Program-made: the position numbers and the translations under genes
Notes under the pieces: model-generated
Told to the model about the DNA's origin: nothing
Database searches by the model: none
Seen by the model: only the letters and a program-made list of their open reading frames with translations
Shown here: piece by piece, positions 31,977-41,030 of the stretch
Numbering within the stretch: position 1 is the stretch's first letter
How the letters are laid out: every line of letters starts with the position of its first letter
Source: a virus
DNA length: 64,000 nt
Reading direction: 5' to 3' (one strand)
Virus record (IMG/VR): IMGVR_UViG_3300028840_008186
Span: 28,222-92,221 of that record

Positions 31977-33048
31977 GCATGGTTTATCAGTGCGTGGTGA
32001 TTGTTTATACTGCCCGCTTCCCCTCTCCATAGACCCATACAACAACTGCCTCGTAGACTGCCACCATTGTTATATGAGGCGGTTGAATCATGTATGGGGC
32101 AAAGAACTCAAGCCGTTGGATCCAGAAGCTTTGAGAAAGAAGCTCACCAACGGCTTGAAAAACAAGAATCCCAAATCCTCGATGGCCAACTGTCTCGCCA
32201 GAAAGAAAACTATACGGATTGGCAACAAGGCTGATGGCTTCCAACCGATCGAGGACGATCTGCATATCACGGCCCAAGTGATACAGATCTTGGAAGAACT
32301 GGAGTGGAGTTATGTTATCCAAACAAGATTCCTATCAAGAGTCTGGGAATTTGGCTCCGACTATCGAGACGCCCTCTCTCCAAGAAACGCCGTTATTCTT
32401 CCGATTATTAGTCCTGGCCTTGAGATGGACTGGGAGATCCTCGAGAGAAGAAGAACGGATCCGCCAAGGGTTAGACTGCGGATCCTCAAAGAGTTTCGAG
32501 AGCGCGGATTCCACGGCGGCGTCAATGGAGAGCCTTTCATTCCTGGGTATCATACGGTGCAGGATTTCGAGGACACGCTCAAAACGCTCAGGGACTATGG
32601 GATCGACCGGTACAACACATACAACTTACACTTGAATGATTACGTTCTGAAACGACTAAACGATATCAATTTGGATATCGAGAAGATTTGGACCATGAAT
32701 CAGGACAAGAATTGGAAGCCGATCCAACAGCAGCTTTGCGATCTTGCGAAAAAACATAATATCATACTGGGCTGTCCCGACTTTGTAAACACCGGACCTG
32801 ACTGGAAGGAGGAGGCTAATACTTGTTGCGGCATAGACGTTCCGAATCCAAGCCGATTTAATACCCATTACTTCAAGAAGACTATGCAGGCCGGAGTCAA
32901 GGCCCCTAACGCTGTACTAACGCAGCATTGGGAGGGTATCGGGGAGTTTGAGGAGGCCTTGAAGATAGTCCAAGGGAAACGATCCGATATGTATACAATG
33001 GCTGATGCTGGATTGGTTAAGAAGCCCAAGAAAGGATTGATAGTATAA
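31969..33048 (+). CDS. Radical SAM protein 1
   Basis: A 359-residue protein. ATG 31969 follows GGGAGG and overlaps the endonuclease 3' end. The NNCLVDCHHCYMRR segment (about 28-41) gives CxxxCxxC, the [4Fe-4S] ligands of radical SAM enzymes. The order resembles the SplB (spore photoproduct lyase-like) branch. A further Cys pair (NTCCG) lies near residue 285. Substrate unknown. Its neighbours are DNA-modification-type genes, so a nucleobase substrate is plausible. Confidence 0.75.
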   Translation: MSKHGLSVRGDCLYCPLPLSIDPYNNCLVDCHHCYMRRLNHVWGKELKPLDPEALRKKLTNGLKNKNPKSSMANCLARKKTIRIGNKADGFQPIEDDLHITAQVIQILEELEWSYVIQTRFLSRVWEFGSDYRDALSPRNAVILPIISPGLEMDWEILERRRTDPPRVRLRILKEFRERGFHGGVNGEPFIPGYHTVQDFEDTLKTLRDYGIDRYNTYNLHLNDYVLKRLNDINLDIEKIWTMNQDKNWKPIQQQLCDLAKKHNIILGCPDFVNTGPDWKEEANTCCGIDVPNPSRFNTHYFKKTMQAGVKAPNAVLTQHWEGIGEFEEALKIVQGKRSDMYTMADAGLVKKPKKGLIV

Positions 33049-33218
33049 TGGAAACGTATTGGGAACAAGTACAGCAGTTGCATGATCAATTAACCCACGT
33101 TGCTATTTCTTGCTTAGGCAAGGATCCCTTCGATCGGGACAAAGCCAAGTTTACTATAGCGGTCCTCGATGGACCAATGGAAGGAGAAATTGTCACTGTT
33201 GAAATGAGGATAGTATGA
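33048..33218 (+). CDS. Small hypothetical protein
   Basis: A 56-residue frame from the ATG in TATAATGG, overlapping the radical-SAM stop, to TGA overlapping the methyltransferase ATG (ATGA). The tight coupling on both sides supports it. A helical start and a C-terminal hairpin-like TIAVLDGPMEGEIVTVEM. Unknown. Confidence 0.55.
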   Translation: METYWEQVQQLHDQLTHVAISCLGKDPFDRDKAKFTIAVLDGPMEGEIVTVEMRIV

Positions 33219-33922
33219 AAACAAATACGATATTAGCTGGAGACGCTCAGATGATGAGCGAGGATTACATACCTGACGGTTCGATTGACTTTGTTTTGAC
33301 GTCTCCTCCGTATGATGGTGCGAACACTCCGAAGGGCGCTGCTCCGAACTTATACCAGTACGGCTTTGAGTTGAGTCGGGTGTTGAAAGATGGGGGTGTT
33401 TGCGTCTTGGTCATACAGGACATAGTCCACAACGGCATCAAGCGCGGCCACTCCATTCGAATCCCGTCCTATTGGATAGATCACACCAAGCTAAATCTTT
33501 GGGACGATTATATCTATTGGCGCGGAGGGCAGGAGGGGTATTGGTGGAAGAATCGGATCCGCAAAGACCACGACTATATGTGGATCTTCGTCAACAATGC
33601 GAACAAACCTAAAACCTTCAACAAGATCCGCTACTCCAATCAGGGCTCTATCTTTGATTACCGAACCGAGAAGCGGAAGACCAATTTGAGGCGTCACAAA
33701 AAAGAGAAAGGCAAGCTATACCCGGTTGCGTTTCCTTTCCAGTTGGCTGAGGATATGATCCGGATCTTCACCAAAAAGGATGACTTGGTACTAGATCCTT
33801 TTTGCGGGTACGGAACGACTCTCGCCGCAGCGAAGGTTTTGAATAGACGGTACTTGGGAATAGAACTGTTGGAGCACGTAGCATCGATCGCTACCAAGCA
33901 CCTGGAGGCTGGATTACTATGA
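33215..33922 (+). CDS. DNA methyltransferase, beta class
   Basis: A 235-residue N4-cytosine or N6-adenine DNA methyltransferase. The catalytic motif IV, TSPPYDGA (about 28-35), precedes the AdoMet-binding motif I, DPFCGYGTTLAA (about 193-204), which is the beta-class order. SPPY is more often N4-cytosine. No cognate restriction gene is nearby, so it is likely a solitary phage enzyme, for protection from host restriction or marking DNA. ATG overlaps the preceding stop. Confidence 0.85.
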   Translation: MKTNTILAGDAQMMSEDYIPDGSIDFVLTSPPYDGANTPKGAAPNLYQYGFELSRVLKDGGVCVLVIQDIVHNGIKRGHSIRIPSYWIDHTKLNLWDDYIYWRGGQEGYWWKNRIRKDHDYMWIFVNNANKPKTFNKIRYSNQGSIFDYRTEKRKTNLRRHKKEKGKLYPVAFPFQLAEDMIRIFTKKDDLVLDPFCGYGTTLAAAKVLNRRYLGIELLEHVASIATKHLEAGLL

Positions 33923-34740
33923 GTTTAGGACTGAGAAAAACTCCTCGGCTCTTGGACCAATGGAAATCCCTCGCCAATATAATAAACAATCCTGTTGAGT
34001 ATTGGGATTTCCCTACCACAATGCTCGCCTTTGCTAAATCTTTGAAGAACTCTCAGCTTTTGCTTATGGAAGGCGGCGTTGTGTTCAGGATAAGGGGAAA
34101 GCAAGCGACATTGATCAATTGGTTCGGGGAAGAGGAGGATATGCGAGCAGCGGTATTTGCTCTTCAATCTCAAGATATCAAAGTGAAAAGCCTTAATTGG
34201 GAGAAGACTATGTTCTTCCCGGACAAGGGAGCGAAGGTCAAAGAATTCATTGTCTATGGCTTATATGACTTTGATCTTTCTACACAATGCCACTCGAGCA
34301 AGACCCGTGAAACTTTGAGGAGGAAGCACCGCCAGGGCAAGAAACGGTACACCGTAGGACATAAGCTGCCAGCTAGAGAGAAGATGGATGAACTATTTGC
34401 TAAATGGGCTGAGGAAGCCAGCAAGCGTCATTTTATGGTTGTTAAAGGACATTACCAAGCCTATATCGATCTACTTTACAAAGGCTTTGCTAGCTGTATT
34501 TGCTTTTGGGAAGGCGAGGAACTGATAGGCATATGCGGTTACGAGGTTTTCGGCAGCTGTGCGCAAATAACTTTGATGAAGAATCGAAAGGCGCACAGTT
34601 GTTTCCCAGTTTACTTTTGGGTTGCGTCTGTAGAGACTATATCCCGGCACTATAACAAAGTATTTTGCGGATCAACCGCCGAGGGGCTCAAGCAACAGTT
34701 AGGTTTCCTGCCTTATGATACCTATAAGTTGAAGCTTTAG
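33919..34740 (+). CDS. GNAT/FemAB-like acyltransferase 1
   Basis: A 273-residue protein overlapping the methyltransferase stop. The pattern is that of DUF2156/FemAB-like GNATs: a basic segment (TRETLRRKHRQGKKRY, about 128-143), then a strand with ICFWEGEELIGICGYEVF, and a C-terminal CGSTAEGLKQQLGF loop. The same scheme occurs in the protein at 40224. Such enzymes transfer acyl or aminoacyl groups, in some families from charged tRNA. The acceptor is unknown. Confidence 0.55.
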   Translation: MSLGLRKTPRLLDQWKSLANIINNPVEYWDFPTTMLAFAKSLKNSQLLLMEGGVVFRIRGKQATLINWFGEEEDMRAAVFALQSQDIKVKSLNWEKTMFFPDKGAKVKEFIVYGLYDFDLSTQCHSSKTRETLRRKHRQGKKRYTVGHKLPAREKMDELFAKWAEEASKRHFMVVKGHYQAYIDLLYKGFASCICFWEGEELIGICGYEVFGSCAQITLMKNRKAHSCFPVYFWVASVETISRHYNKVFCGSTAEGLKQQLGFLPYDTYKLKL

Positions 34741-34742
34741 TA

Positions 34743-34829
34743 TTTTTATCCTTAAAAATAAATATTTCCTTTATTAAAAACCATTTTATAGCCCTAGTTC
34801 AAGTCGGATTAGGGCTATATTTATGGGCG
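34743..34829 (+). repeat. 87-bp intergenic repeat, copy 1
   Basis: Matches 48677-48763 over 87 bases without gaps, differing at about five positions, four of them in the hairpin loop and inner stem. Contains TATAGCCCTAG paired with TTAGGGCTATA around a short loop, downstream of an AT-rich TTATTAAAAACC segment. It occupies almost the whole gap between two genes and ends just before the next SD. Candidate terminator plus promoter or RNA-processing element. Confidence 0.75.
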
Positions 34830-34843
34830 GAAGGAGGGCCGGG

Positions 34844-35686
34844 ATGACGATTCGATTGATACCAAATACTCCAGTGGAGGAGTATACCGTTAAAGGGCAA
34901 ACGGTTTTAGTCAAAAGGGAAGATCGCGCTACACCTTATCCCGGTCCTCCATTTTCTAAAGTACGGGGGTTGGTGCCCTACCTATGGGATTTAAAAGAGT
35001 TGGGATTCACAACCATAGGCTACGTGGAAACCTCTGTCTCTATGGCCGGATGGGGAGTCGCGTGGGCGTGCTATCACCTCGGCCTCGAGTGCATTTTATG
35101 GGACCCTCAATACGAGAAGACGCCACCGCTGCTTCGCTACCATCGGAAACAATGGAAGAAGTTCAACCCTAAGATTCTACCGATTAAGGCAGGGATGGCA
35201 GCGGTAAACTATAATATAGCAGCTAAAGAGGTTCGCAAGACACCGGATTGTTTCTTGCTTCCGCTCGGATTGCCTCTCCCTTATACCGTAATGGAAACTG
35301 CTAAGATCGCCCGGGAGACGTGGAATAGCAATGTATTTCGTACCGTAGTAACATCGGTCGGTAGTGGTACAATATGTGCGGGACTCTTGAAAGGACTCCC
35401 TGGAGATGTTAAGATATTCGGAGTAATGACCAGAACCGGTTCATCAAAACACAAAGCAAAAACGATCCATAAAAAAGCACACATCCCTATCGGCGGTTTT
35501 TTAGGGAACAAAAACCTGAGTGTAGTAGATCCGGGATGGAGATATGCTGACCGAAGCTCTTGGCCGTGTCCTTTCCCATGCCACCCTTGGTATGATCGGA
35601 AGGCGTGGCAATGGTTAGACCAATGGATGGGGATGCAGCAAATGGATGGGCCAGTAATGTTTTGGAATATCGGGAGGGTGCGATGA
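34844..35686 (+). CDS. PLP-dependent fold-type II enzyme
   Basis: A 280-residue protein; ATG 34844 after GGAGGGCCGG. The N terminus has VKREDRA, then FSKVRG, matching the tryptophan-synthase-beta/cysteine-synthase superfamily, in which the Lys of SKVRG binds PLP. VTSVGSGTICAGL (about 170-182) is a phosphate-binding Gly/Ser loop. It catalyses beta- or gamma-elimination/replacement or deamination on an amino-acid-like substrate. Shorter than metabolic members (~320-400). Within a DNA-modification-like block it could act on a base adduct; inference. Confidence 0.7.
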   Translation: MTIRLIPNTPVEEYTVKGQTVLVKREDRATPYPGPPFSKVRGLVPYLWDLKELGFTTIGYVETSVSMAGWGVAWACYHLGLECILWDPQYEKTPPLLRYHRKQWKKFNPKILPIKAGMAAVNYNIAAKEVRKTPDCFLLPLGLPLPYTVMETAKIARETWNSNVFRTVVTSVGSGTICAGLLKGLPGDVKIFGVMTRTGSSKHKAKTIHKKAHIPIGGFLGNKNLSVVDPGWRYADRSSWPCPFPCHPWYDRKAWQWLDQWMGMQQMDGPVMFWNIGRVR

Positions 35687-35901
35687 ACCGCATAAGTACA
35701 GACAACTACCCGTTACTGAAAGCGTTCGCTGATGCGTTGAAGCTGACTATTTTAGAAGAGATCGACGTTGAAGGGAAGTGCAAGATATTGCAAGGCGAGT
35801 GCAAGTGCCCAAAGTGCCAAATCGCAAATATGCCTACAGAAGATTTGATCAACGATTCGGTGGACCGGTACGGGAAATCTTTCAATTGGAGGAAATTGTA
35901 A
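35683..35901 (+). CDS. Small protein with CKCPKC motif
   Basis: A 72-residue protein; ATG 35683 overlaps the PLP enzyme stop, GGGAGGGTG upstream. CKCPKC near residue 46 is a possible metal site. The stop overlaps the dCMP deaminase start (TAATG). Unknown function. Confidence 0.65.
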   Translation: MNRISTDNYPLLKAFADALKLTILEEIDVEGKCKILQGECKCPKCQIANMPTEDLINDSVDRYGKSFNWRKL

Positions 35902-36383
35902 TGCACGTAATTGAGACTGAGCGTAGGCCACGATGGAACGACCATTGGATGAAGGTCGCGCGGGTAATCTCCGAGCGATCCACCTGCTTGCGGCGTCAGA
36001 TCGGAGCGGTACTGGTACGGGATAAGAGAATCATTGCCTCAGGGTACAATGGAGTCCCGACCAAGATCGATCACTGTTTAGATCTCGGTTGCCGAAAAGA
36101 CGCGGCTGGTGCGGAAAGTGGTAAGGGACTCGAGGTCTGTCCAGGATTGCACGCAGAACAAAATTGTTTGATTCAATGCGCGAGATATGGTATAGTAGCG
36201 GAAGGCGCTACGTTGTATTGTACTCTATCTCCTTGTATCCTTTGTGCTAAGGAGGTTATCAACGCTGGCATCCACATGGTGGTCTATGACGCCGCAGATA
36301 AATATCCCGATAAGCTCGGGCTGGAGATGCTAAGTCAATCCGAAGTCGCTTTGATGGCGTGGGAGTGCGACAATGCGCAATAA
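35901..36383 (+). CDS. dCMP deaminase
   Basis: A 160-residue zinc deaminase converting dCMP to dUMP. Zinc and catalytic residues are visible in LHAEQN (His, Glu) and SPCILC (two Cys). CLRRQIGAVLVRDKRIIASGYNG is typical of the family. T4-type phages use it to feed thymidylate or modified-pyrimidine synthesis; here a TS homologue lies 6 kb downstream. The start overlaps the previous stop. Confidence 0.88.
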   Translation: MHVIETERRPRWNDHWMKVARVISERSTCLRRQIGAVLVRDKRIIASGYNGVPTKIDHCLDLGCRKDAAGAESGKGLEVCPGLHAEQNCLIQCARYGIVAEGATLYCTLSPCILCAKEVINAGIHMVVYDAADKYPDKLGLEMLSQSEVALMAWECDNAQ

Positions 36384-36837
36384 AGAAGTTATTACAGAGG
36401 CCAGGAAGCGCGGCTTTGTCACAGGGTCTAAAGTGTTCGGAGGCTACGACCGGGAGCTGTCTGATATAGACATAATGGTTCCTTACGACTTCCACTATAA
36501 GTTCGACGACATGCTCCGGATATGCGAAGGGGCGCGCTATTTGCCCCATAGCTATAGGGATGCAACTACCACCAGTATTTATATCCCACTCAACAATAAA
36601 GACTACAATATCATAATCGCTATGGACGCGGCGACGTTCAGAATTTGGCGTGAGGCAACAAAGATTCTTATTGCTGCGGTGAACGCCAGCGATAGTTTAA
36701 AGGAGGTGGTGTATTTCGATAAGCAAACAAGAGTAGATATGTTCAAGACTTTCCGATGGACGCTCGGGGATCTAAGCTTGCGGCTGAAAGCGCCTGAGCC
36801 GGTAGATCAACCATCGGAAGACGACATTCCATTTTAG
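36373..36837 (+). CDS. Nucleotidyltransferase-like protein
   Basis: A 154-residue protein. GSKVFGGYDRELSDIDIMV (about 18-36) matches the polymerase-beta-type nucleotidyltransferase core (G-S, then D-x-D metal ligands). Catalyses NMP transfer in related families. Substrate is unknown; candidates include a small molecule or a protein. It overlaps the deaminase by 11 bases. Confidence 0.65.
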   Translation: MRNKEVITEARKRGFVTGSKVFGGYDRELSDIDIMVPYDFHYKFDDMLRICEGARYLPHSYRDATTTSIYIPLNNKDYNIIIAMDAATFRIWREATKILIAAVNASDSLKEVVYFDKQTRVDMFKTFRWTLGDLSLRLKAPEPVDQPSEDDIPF

Positions 36838-36848
36838 AGGAGGAGCGT

Positions 36849-37367
36849 ATGAATATTAAAGGCTCAGTACGAGGCGAAAAACTGTTCGAGTTTTTTGAGG
36901 GACTTAGAAGTGATGGAAAAGTATTGGGACCAGCGGTTTGGGAATGGTGGCATTTAAAAGTCAGCAAGCCCTATGATAAAGGAACCGTTCTGTCTTATAT
37001 AGATGAATTGGGAACCGGCGTTCCTGTCCTGGGCGGAGTTAGTAATGCCGAATTCAACACCAAGCTCTGTAAGATACTAAAACCGGGAAGCAACATTCAA
37101 GCCCTTTATGAGTATAAGAATCGTCTACTAACCAAGGGGTTTGGCATTGCTCAAGAACAAGGAATCAAAAACTTCCGGGAGGAAGAAACTAGAAACCACC
37201 TAACTGCTATGAGCAACCATTACGATGGTATCGAGGAGATATGGGGACGCGATGCGAGAATCTATCGGGATAGTAAAGATGGACTATTCAAGGCCGATAT
37301 CAAAATGGATCGTGCAGGGGGCTGGGAGAAAACAATGACCTTTGTTCAGAAGAATTGGGGCAGGTAA
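36849..37367 (+). CDS. Hypothetical protein
   Basis: A 172-residue helical protein with a GAGGAGGAG SD, between a nucleotidyltransferase-like and a radical-SAM gene. No motif was recognised. Co-location suggests a role in the same pathway. Confidence 0.65.
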   Translation: MNIKGSVRGEKLFEFFEGLRSDGKVLGPAVWEWWHLKVSKPYDKGTVLSYIDELGTGVPVLGGVSNAEFNTKLCKILKPGSNIQALYEYKNRLLTKGFGIAQEQGIKNFREEETRNHLTAMSNHYDGIEEIWGRDARIYRDSKDGLFKADIKMDRAGGWEKTMTFVQKNWGR

Positions 37368-37368
37368 T

Positions 37369-38772
37369 ATGAATTACTACGAATTGAGAGCGGAAGTTGC
37401 GAAGCTTGTGCCAAGAATGATCAATCTTGCCGGAGTGAAGGGGAAGATCGAATTGGTGAAGGAGAAAGGGCGCAAGACCAACTATAAAGAGTTCAGCCTG
37501 GACGTACAGGGCTTCCAGGATAAGCGTCGGCTCCTGAATCTGGAAGAGGTGTCCAGCTTCTTAGAAATCTCGCTCAGAGCAGTGGCGTGCCCGATGCCTT
37601 TCAATATGGATGTGTGGGACGGCATAATCTGCCCCTACAATTGTGCGTATTGTTACGCTAACAACTTCCGCGCCTCGTTGTATACTTCTTTCTTCGATAA
37701 CAGCAAATCGATGGGCCTTCGGCATTGTAACCCGAAGTACTACAAGAAGGAAATGGACAATCTTTTCAAGCTCAGAGGCAAGGATCCCCATAGCGTAAAA
37801 GGTGATATCCAAAAGGCCATCGCTAAACAGATCCCTCTCCGTATGGGCATTCGGTTCGAGGACTTTCTGAAACCGGAGAAGAAAAAGGGCGTCAGTCTCG
37901 AGATGATGAGGTATCTCGCGGACAACGATTATCCTTTAATGATTAACACCAAGTCGGACCTGCTCGGGGAGGACGCCTATCTTAAAGCGTTGAGCGACAA
38001 CGAAGCAGGTACTGCTGTACATATAACCATGATATCCAACGACCGGGAGTTCACTCGTAAGATCGAGCCCGGAGCGCCCACCTTCGAGGCTCGCGTGGAA
38101 TCCGCAAAGCGCCTAACCGCTGCAGGCGTCAGGGTCGTTGCTCGGATCGAGCCCTACCTTGTCTTTTTAAATGACGATCCGGATGCGGTACGGGAATATA
38201 TGGATAAGTGTTGGGAGGCTGGTATTCGCCATATCACCTTCGACACCTACTCCTACTCCGCAAAAAACCCGGGAATCCGCAAAGCCTTTTTGAAGGCCGG
38301 ATATGATTTTGATCGCCTCTTCCTCCTCGGATGCGATAGTCAAGGCCTGGGCTCGATCCTTCTCGATAAGTTTATGGACCTGTTCCGGGAGTACGGCTTC
38401 AAGTGCTCCACTTTCGATCTTGGTTGTGTTCCCGGGAACAACCAGATGGTCTGTTGCGAGGTCGGCGATCTATTCCAAGGCAGCGGTTGGAATTATGGCT
38501 GCGTTGTATCCGCTATCCGGTTTATCAAAAACAAGGACAGACCGGTTGGATGGGTTGAATTTGAAGAGTACGTCAACAAGAACGGGGGATTTCTCAGCGA
38601 GTCCCTGCGCTACGCTATGCACCAACTGTGGAATTGGGACGGTAATCTTTCCTACCGCGTCCAGTGGGGGCAAGGTATCGAGCCGATTGGAACGGACAGA
38701 GCCGGAATCGTATGGGAGTACCGGCAACACGAGGACTTCCGGGAGCAATTGCTGAAGGAGTTGTTATCGTGA
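37369..38772 (+). CDS. Radical SAM protein 2
   Basis: A 467-residue protein; ATG 37369 after GGGGCAGGTAAT. IICPYNCAYCYAN (about 85-97) carries CxxxCxxC. The remainder has a TIM-barrel pattern with GIRFEDFL, VVARIEPYL, ITFDTYSY, and extra Cys near residues 352, 361 and 370 that may bind a second cluster. Resembles the SplB-like branch, as does the protein at 31969. Substrate unknown; a nucleic-acid lesion or modified base is a reasonable guess. Confidence 0.75.
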   Translation: MNYYELRAEVAKLVPRMINLAGVKGKIELVKEKGRKTNYKEFSLDVQGFQDKRRLLNLEEVSSFLEISLRAVACPMPFNMDVWDGIICPYNCAYCYANNFRASLYTSFFDNSKSMGLRHCNPKYYKKEMDNLFKLRGKDPHSVKGDIQKAIAKQIPLRMGIRFEDFLKPEKKKGVSLEMMRYLADNDYPLMINTKSDLLGEDAYLKALSDNEAGTAVHITMISNDREFTRKIEPGAPTFEARVESAKRLTAAGVRVVARIEPYLVFLNDDPDAVREYMDKCWEAGIRHITFDTYSYSAKNPGIRKAFLKAGYDFDRLFLLGCDSQGLGSILLDKFMDLFREYGFKCSTFDLGCVPGNNQMVCCEVGDLFQGSGWNYGCVVSAIRFIKNKDRPVGWVEFEEYVNKNGGFLSESLRYAMHQLWNWDGNLSYRVQWGQGIEPIGTDRAGIVWEYRQHEDFREQLLKELLS

Positions 38773-38981
38773 GAACCAAAGGCCTAAAAAACGTCACCGT
38801 TCGTATAGGACGCACTTACAATTTAGGCAATTACGAATCGGTGCGGATCGACGTGGGATGCGAACTCGAGGCGCAAAAAAACGATTCCAATGAAGATATC
38901 GTTGAACGCGCCAGCGAGTTTTGTGAGGACGCATTACTCAAACTTGAGAAGACCTGCGGGGTAGACTACTATGGCGATTAA
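38769..38981 (+). CDS. Small acidic protein
   Basis: A 70-residue protein with a GTG start overlapping the radical-SAM stop (GTGA). Beta-rich start (LKNVTVRIGRTYNLG) and helical end. Overlaps the next gene by 11 bases. Unknown. Confidence 0.55.
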   Translation: MRTKGLKNVTVRIGRTYNLGNYESVRIDVGCELEAQKNDSNEDIVERASEFCEDALLKLEKTCGVDYYGD

Positions 38982-39129
38982 GGAATACACAGTGATGAGT
39001 AATAATGAGGAGTATCGTTGCTCGGTGTGCGGCGATGCCGAAATGCTCGTTGTTGATGAGGAGGGAGAGTTTATATGCACCGAATGTCTTTTTGAACGAG
39101 AATGCGAAGTGGACGAAGGAGATTGGTAA
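38971..39129 (+). CDS. Small zinc-ribbon protein
   Basis: A 52-residue protein with CSVCGD near residue 18 and CTECLF near residue 37: a minimal zinc ribbon. Starts inside the preceding gene. Similar small zinc proteins are common in this phage. Confidence 0.6.
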   Translation: MAIKEYTVMSNNEEYRCSVCGDAEMLVVDEEGEFICTECLFERECEVDEGDW

Positions 39130-39130
39130 A

Positions 39131-39289
39131 ATGGCAAAAGGACTTAATATGTTTTGTAACAAACAAACTTGGGCGAACGACGAATACAGAAACGCATACG
39201 ACGAAGTTGAGTGGCCGGAGCATCCAAAGGATTGCAATTGCGCTCGTTGCTTCACAGAGAGGATGGATCGAAGTGAAAAAGAAACCTGA
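39131..39289 (+). CDS. Small Cys-containing protein
   Basis: A 52-residue protein starting one base after the previous stop. CNCARC near residue 39 plus an earlier Cys. GAAGGAGA upstream is a plausible SD. Unknown. Confidence 0.55.
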   Translation: MAKGLNMFCNKQTWANDEYRNAYDEVEWPEHPKDCNCARCFTERMDRSEKET

Positions 39290-39458
39290 ACCCTACTATG
39301 TTCCGGCTCAAGGATTTGACGATGCGCAACTTGGAAGAATCCTTGAGCGGCTCAGTCAGCAACTAGATTATCTCATAAAGGCGGTGGAGGCGAATGAAAG
39401 TATCAAAGAAGATCGAGACGCTGTTTGCCCATGCAGTAGCCCTCGAACAATCGGGTAG
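39273..39458 (+). CDS. Small hypothetical protein
   Basis: A 61-residue frame with a GTG start and weak SD. The central helix LGRILERLSQQLDYLIKAVEAN is coiled-coil-like. Ends in CPCSS. It overlaps both neighbours, by 17 and 65 bases, which lowers confidence. Confidence 0.4.
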   Translation: MKKKPEPYYVPAQGFDDAQLGRILERLSQQLDYLIKAVEANESIKEDRDAVCPCSSPRTIG

Positions 39459-40227
39459 ACTGCGCAATACTGTTTATTGCATTGAGGACGAGATCTATAT
39501 CTTGAACCCAGACAATACCGTACTGCTCCAGATAAACGTAGGGGAGCAAGTATTTGATGAGCCTGTATCGTTCCGGGCCAACGACTACGAGAGCAATAAG
39601 TTCTATGTAGAGGACGGTAAAATTGTCTTCGAGACAAGGGCTGAGGGCTTTGTCCGAAAGAAGCGGTGCGGCGTCCCGGAAGCCAATCCAGAGGACGTAA
39701 GGGACATGTTCAATGAATTCGAGCGCGCTCCGCGCAGTGCTCCTACTGTAAAGCTTCATAAAGGAGTCCTGAAGGTGTTGGACGATAACCTCTCTCATAT
39801 TGAGTTCTCTGGCGATGAGAACGGGCTGCAGATCATCCAGCGTAACATTTACGATGGATCGACAGTAGATATAACGCGGGAAGCGCCCAAGGGCTTGATG
39901 GAAGTGACGAAGGATATCTTCCCAACGGAGTTCGGGCCGATCGGTATGCGAACAAATGATTTCTTTGCTTTGTTCGTGTTTTTTGATACAATAGAATTCT
40001 CATTTACGGAATGGGGGTACTGTACGATCCTGGCAAGCAAAGCAGGAATAGTGATGCAAGGATTGGTCAGCTGGTGCCTCTACGATGAAATGGGAATAGT
40101 AGACGCCATTATAGAGGGGGTGAGAAAGAATGGGCGGAAAAAGTCGGAAGAGCGGGTCGGTGAGCAAGAAGCTAGTGGACCGCCTCGTAGAACAAAACAA
40201 AAAGGACAAAGCCGGAGGACAAAGTGA
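39394..40227 (+). CDS. Hypothetical protein, possible clamp-like fold
   Basis: A 277-residue protein with a GGTGGAGG SD. The pattern of short strands (TVYCIEDEIYILNPDNTVLLQINV; KFYVEDGKIVFET) resembles sliding-clamp domains, and a true clamp follows one gene later, but no diagnostic motif was seen. The C-terminal 35 residues are disordered and basic, ending SRRTK, whose codons double as the SD of the next gene. Confidence 0.55.
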   Translation: MKVSKKIETLFAHAVALEQSGRLRNTVYCIEDEIYILNPDNTVLLQINVGEQVFDEPVSFRANDYESNKFYVEDGKIVFETRAEGFVRKKRCGVPEANPEDVRDMFNEFERAPRSAPTVKLHKGVLKVLDDNLSHIEFSGDENGLQIIQRNIYDGSTVDITREAPKGLMEVTKDIFPTEFGPIGMRTNDFFALFVFFDTIEFSFTEWGYCTILASKAGIVMQGLVSWCLYDEMGIVDAIIEGVRKNGRKKSEERVGEQEASGPPRRTKQKGQSRRTK

Positions 40228-41030
40228 TAAACCATCCAGTGGATCCAAAGGCTTACGAATATTTAAGGACTCTGAGCAATCGTGGTCGTAGGCCTAATTT
40301 CTGGACATCGGCTGAGTATTTCAATCGCGCAGGATGGAGGGATAACTCATTTGACGGATGGGTTTGGATCGAGGACGAATCCGGCAAGTGTATGCTCCCT
40401 CCTTTAATCCAGCGAGGAGCGACGCCCCAAACTCAATTTCCAATGGGCATCGATTATGTATGGAGCGACTTTCCAAATTGGGGACAGCCGGATTGGAATA
40501 AGTGGTTCCTAGATTTTGAATACCTCTACCGTCCCAAGTCCTTCCATAAGATGGAGGGCAAGCGGTGGATGAAGTTCCGTAAGAACATCCGCAAGTGGCC
40601 GCGTAGTTTGCCTGATAAGATTGAGCCTGAATATACCTTCGCCACTCCCATCAAATCGAATGTTGAAGAGTTGTTTGTCGAGTGGATGGGTACGTTCGGG
40701 GAGGGCCTGTCTTTTTACGATCCTGATGTTATGGCTGATTACGTCTTCCACCCACCTCATCACCAAGCCGCGTACTTATATGCGGGTGGAAAGCTGATGG
40801 GGATGAATATATGGGACTCCAACCATATGTTCATCAACTACCGGTACGCTATACATCGGGAGGAGCCCTTTCTAAATGAGTACTTGCGGTATTGTTTCTA
40901 TATGGACAAGTGGGAGTCCTTGACTATTGTGAATGACGGAGGTTGTTGCGGAAGCAAAGGTTTAAAACAATTCAAAGATACCCTCAATCCCTGGAGAATA
41001 AGGGAGGTGTACACATGGGAGGCAAAATGA
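40224..41030 (+). CDS. GNAT/FemAB-like acyltransferase 2
   Basis: A 268-residue protein with a GTG start after GGAGGACAAA. Like the protein at 33919 it has a basic KFRKNIRKWPRS segment mid-protein, then YLYAGGKLMGMNIW and a C-terminal GCCGSKGLKQFKDTLNP loop, the DUF2156-like GNAT scheme. Probably transfers an acyl or aminoacyl group. Two distant paralogues in one block suggest successive transfers in one pathway; inference. Confidence 0.55.
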   Translation: MINHPVDPKAYEYLRTLSNRGRRPNFWTSAEYFNRAGWRDNSFDGWVWIEDESGKCMLPPLIQRGATPQTQFPMGIDYVWSDFPNWGQPDWNKWFLDFEYLYRPKSFHKMEGKRWMKFRKNIRKWPRSLPDKIEPEYTFATPIKSNVEELFVEWMGTFGEGLSFYDPDVMADYVFHPPHHQAAYLYAGGKLMGMNIWDSNHMFINYRYAIHREEPFLNEYLRYCFYMDKWESLTIVNDGGCCGSKGLKQFKDTLNPWRIREVYTWEAK

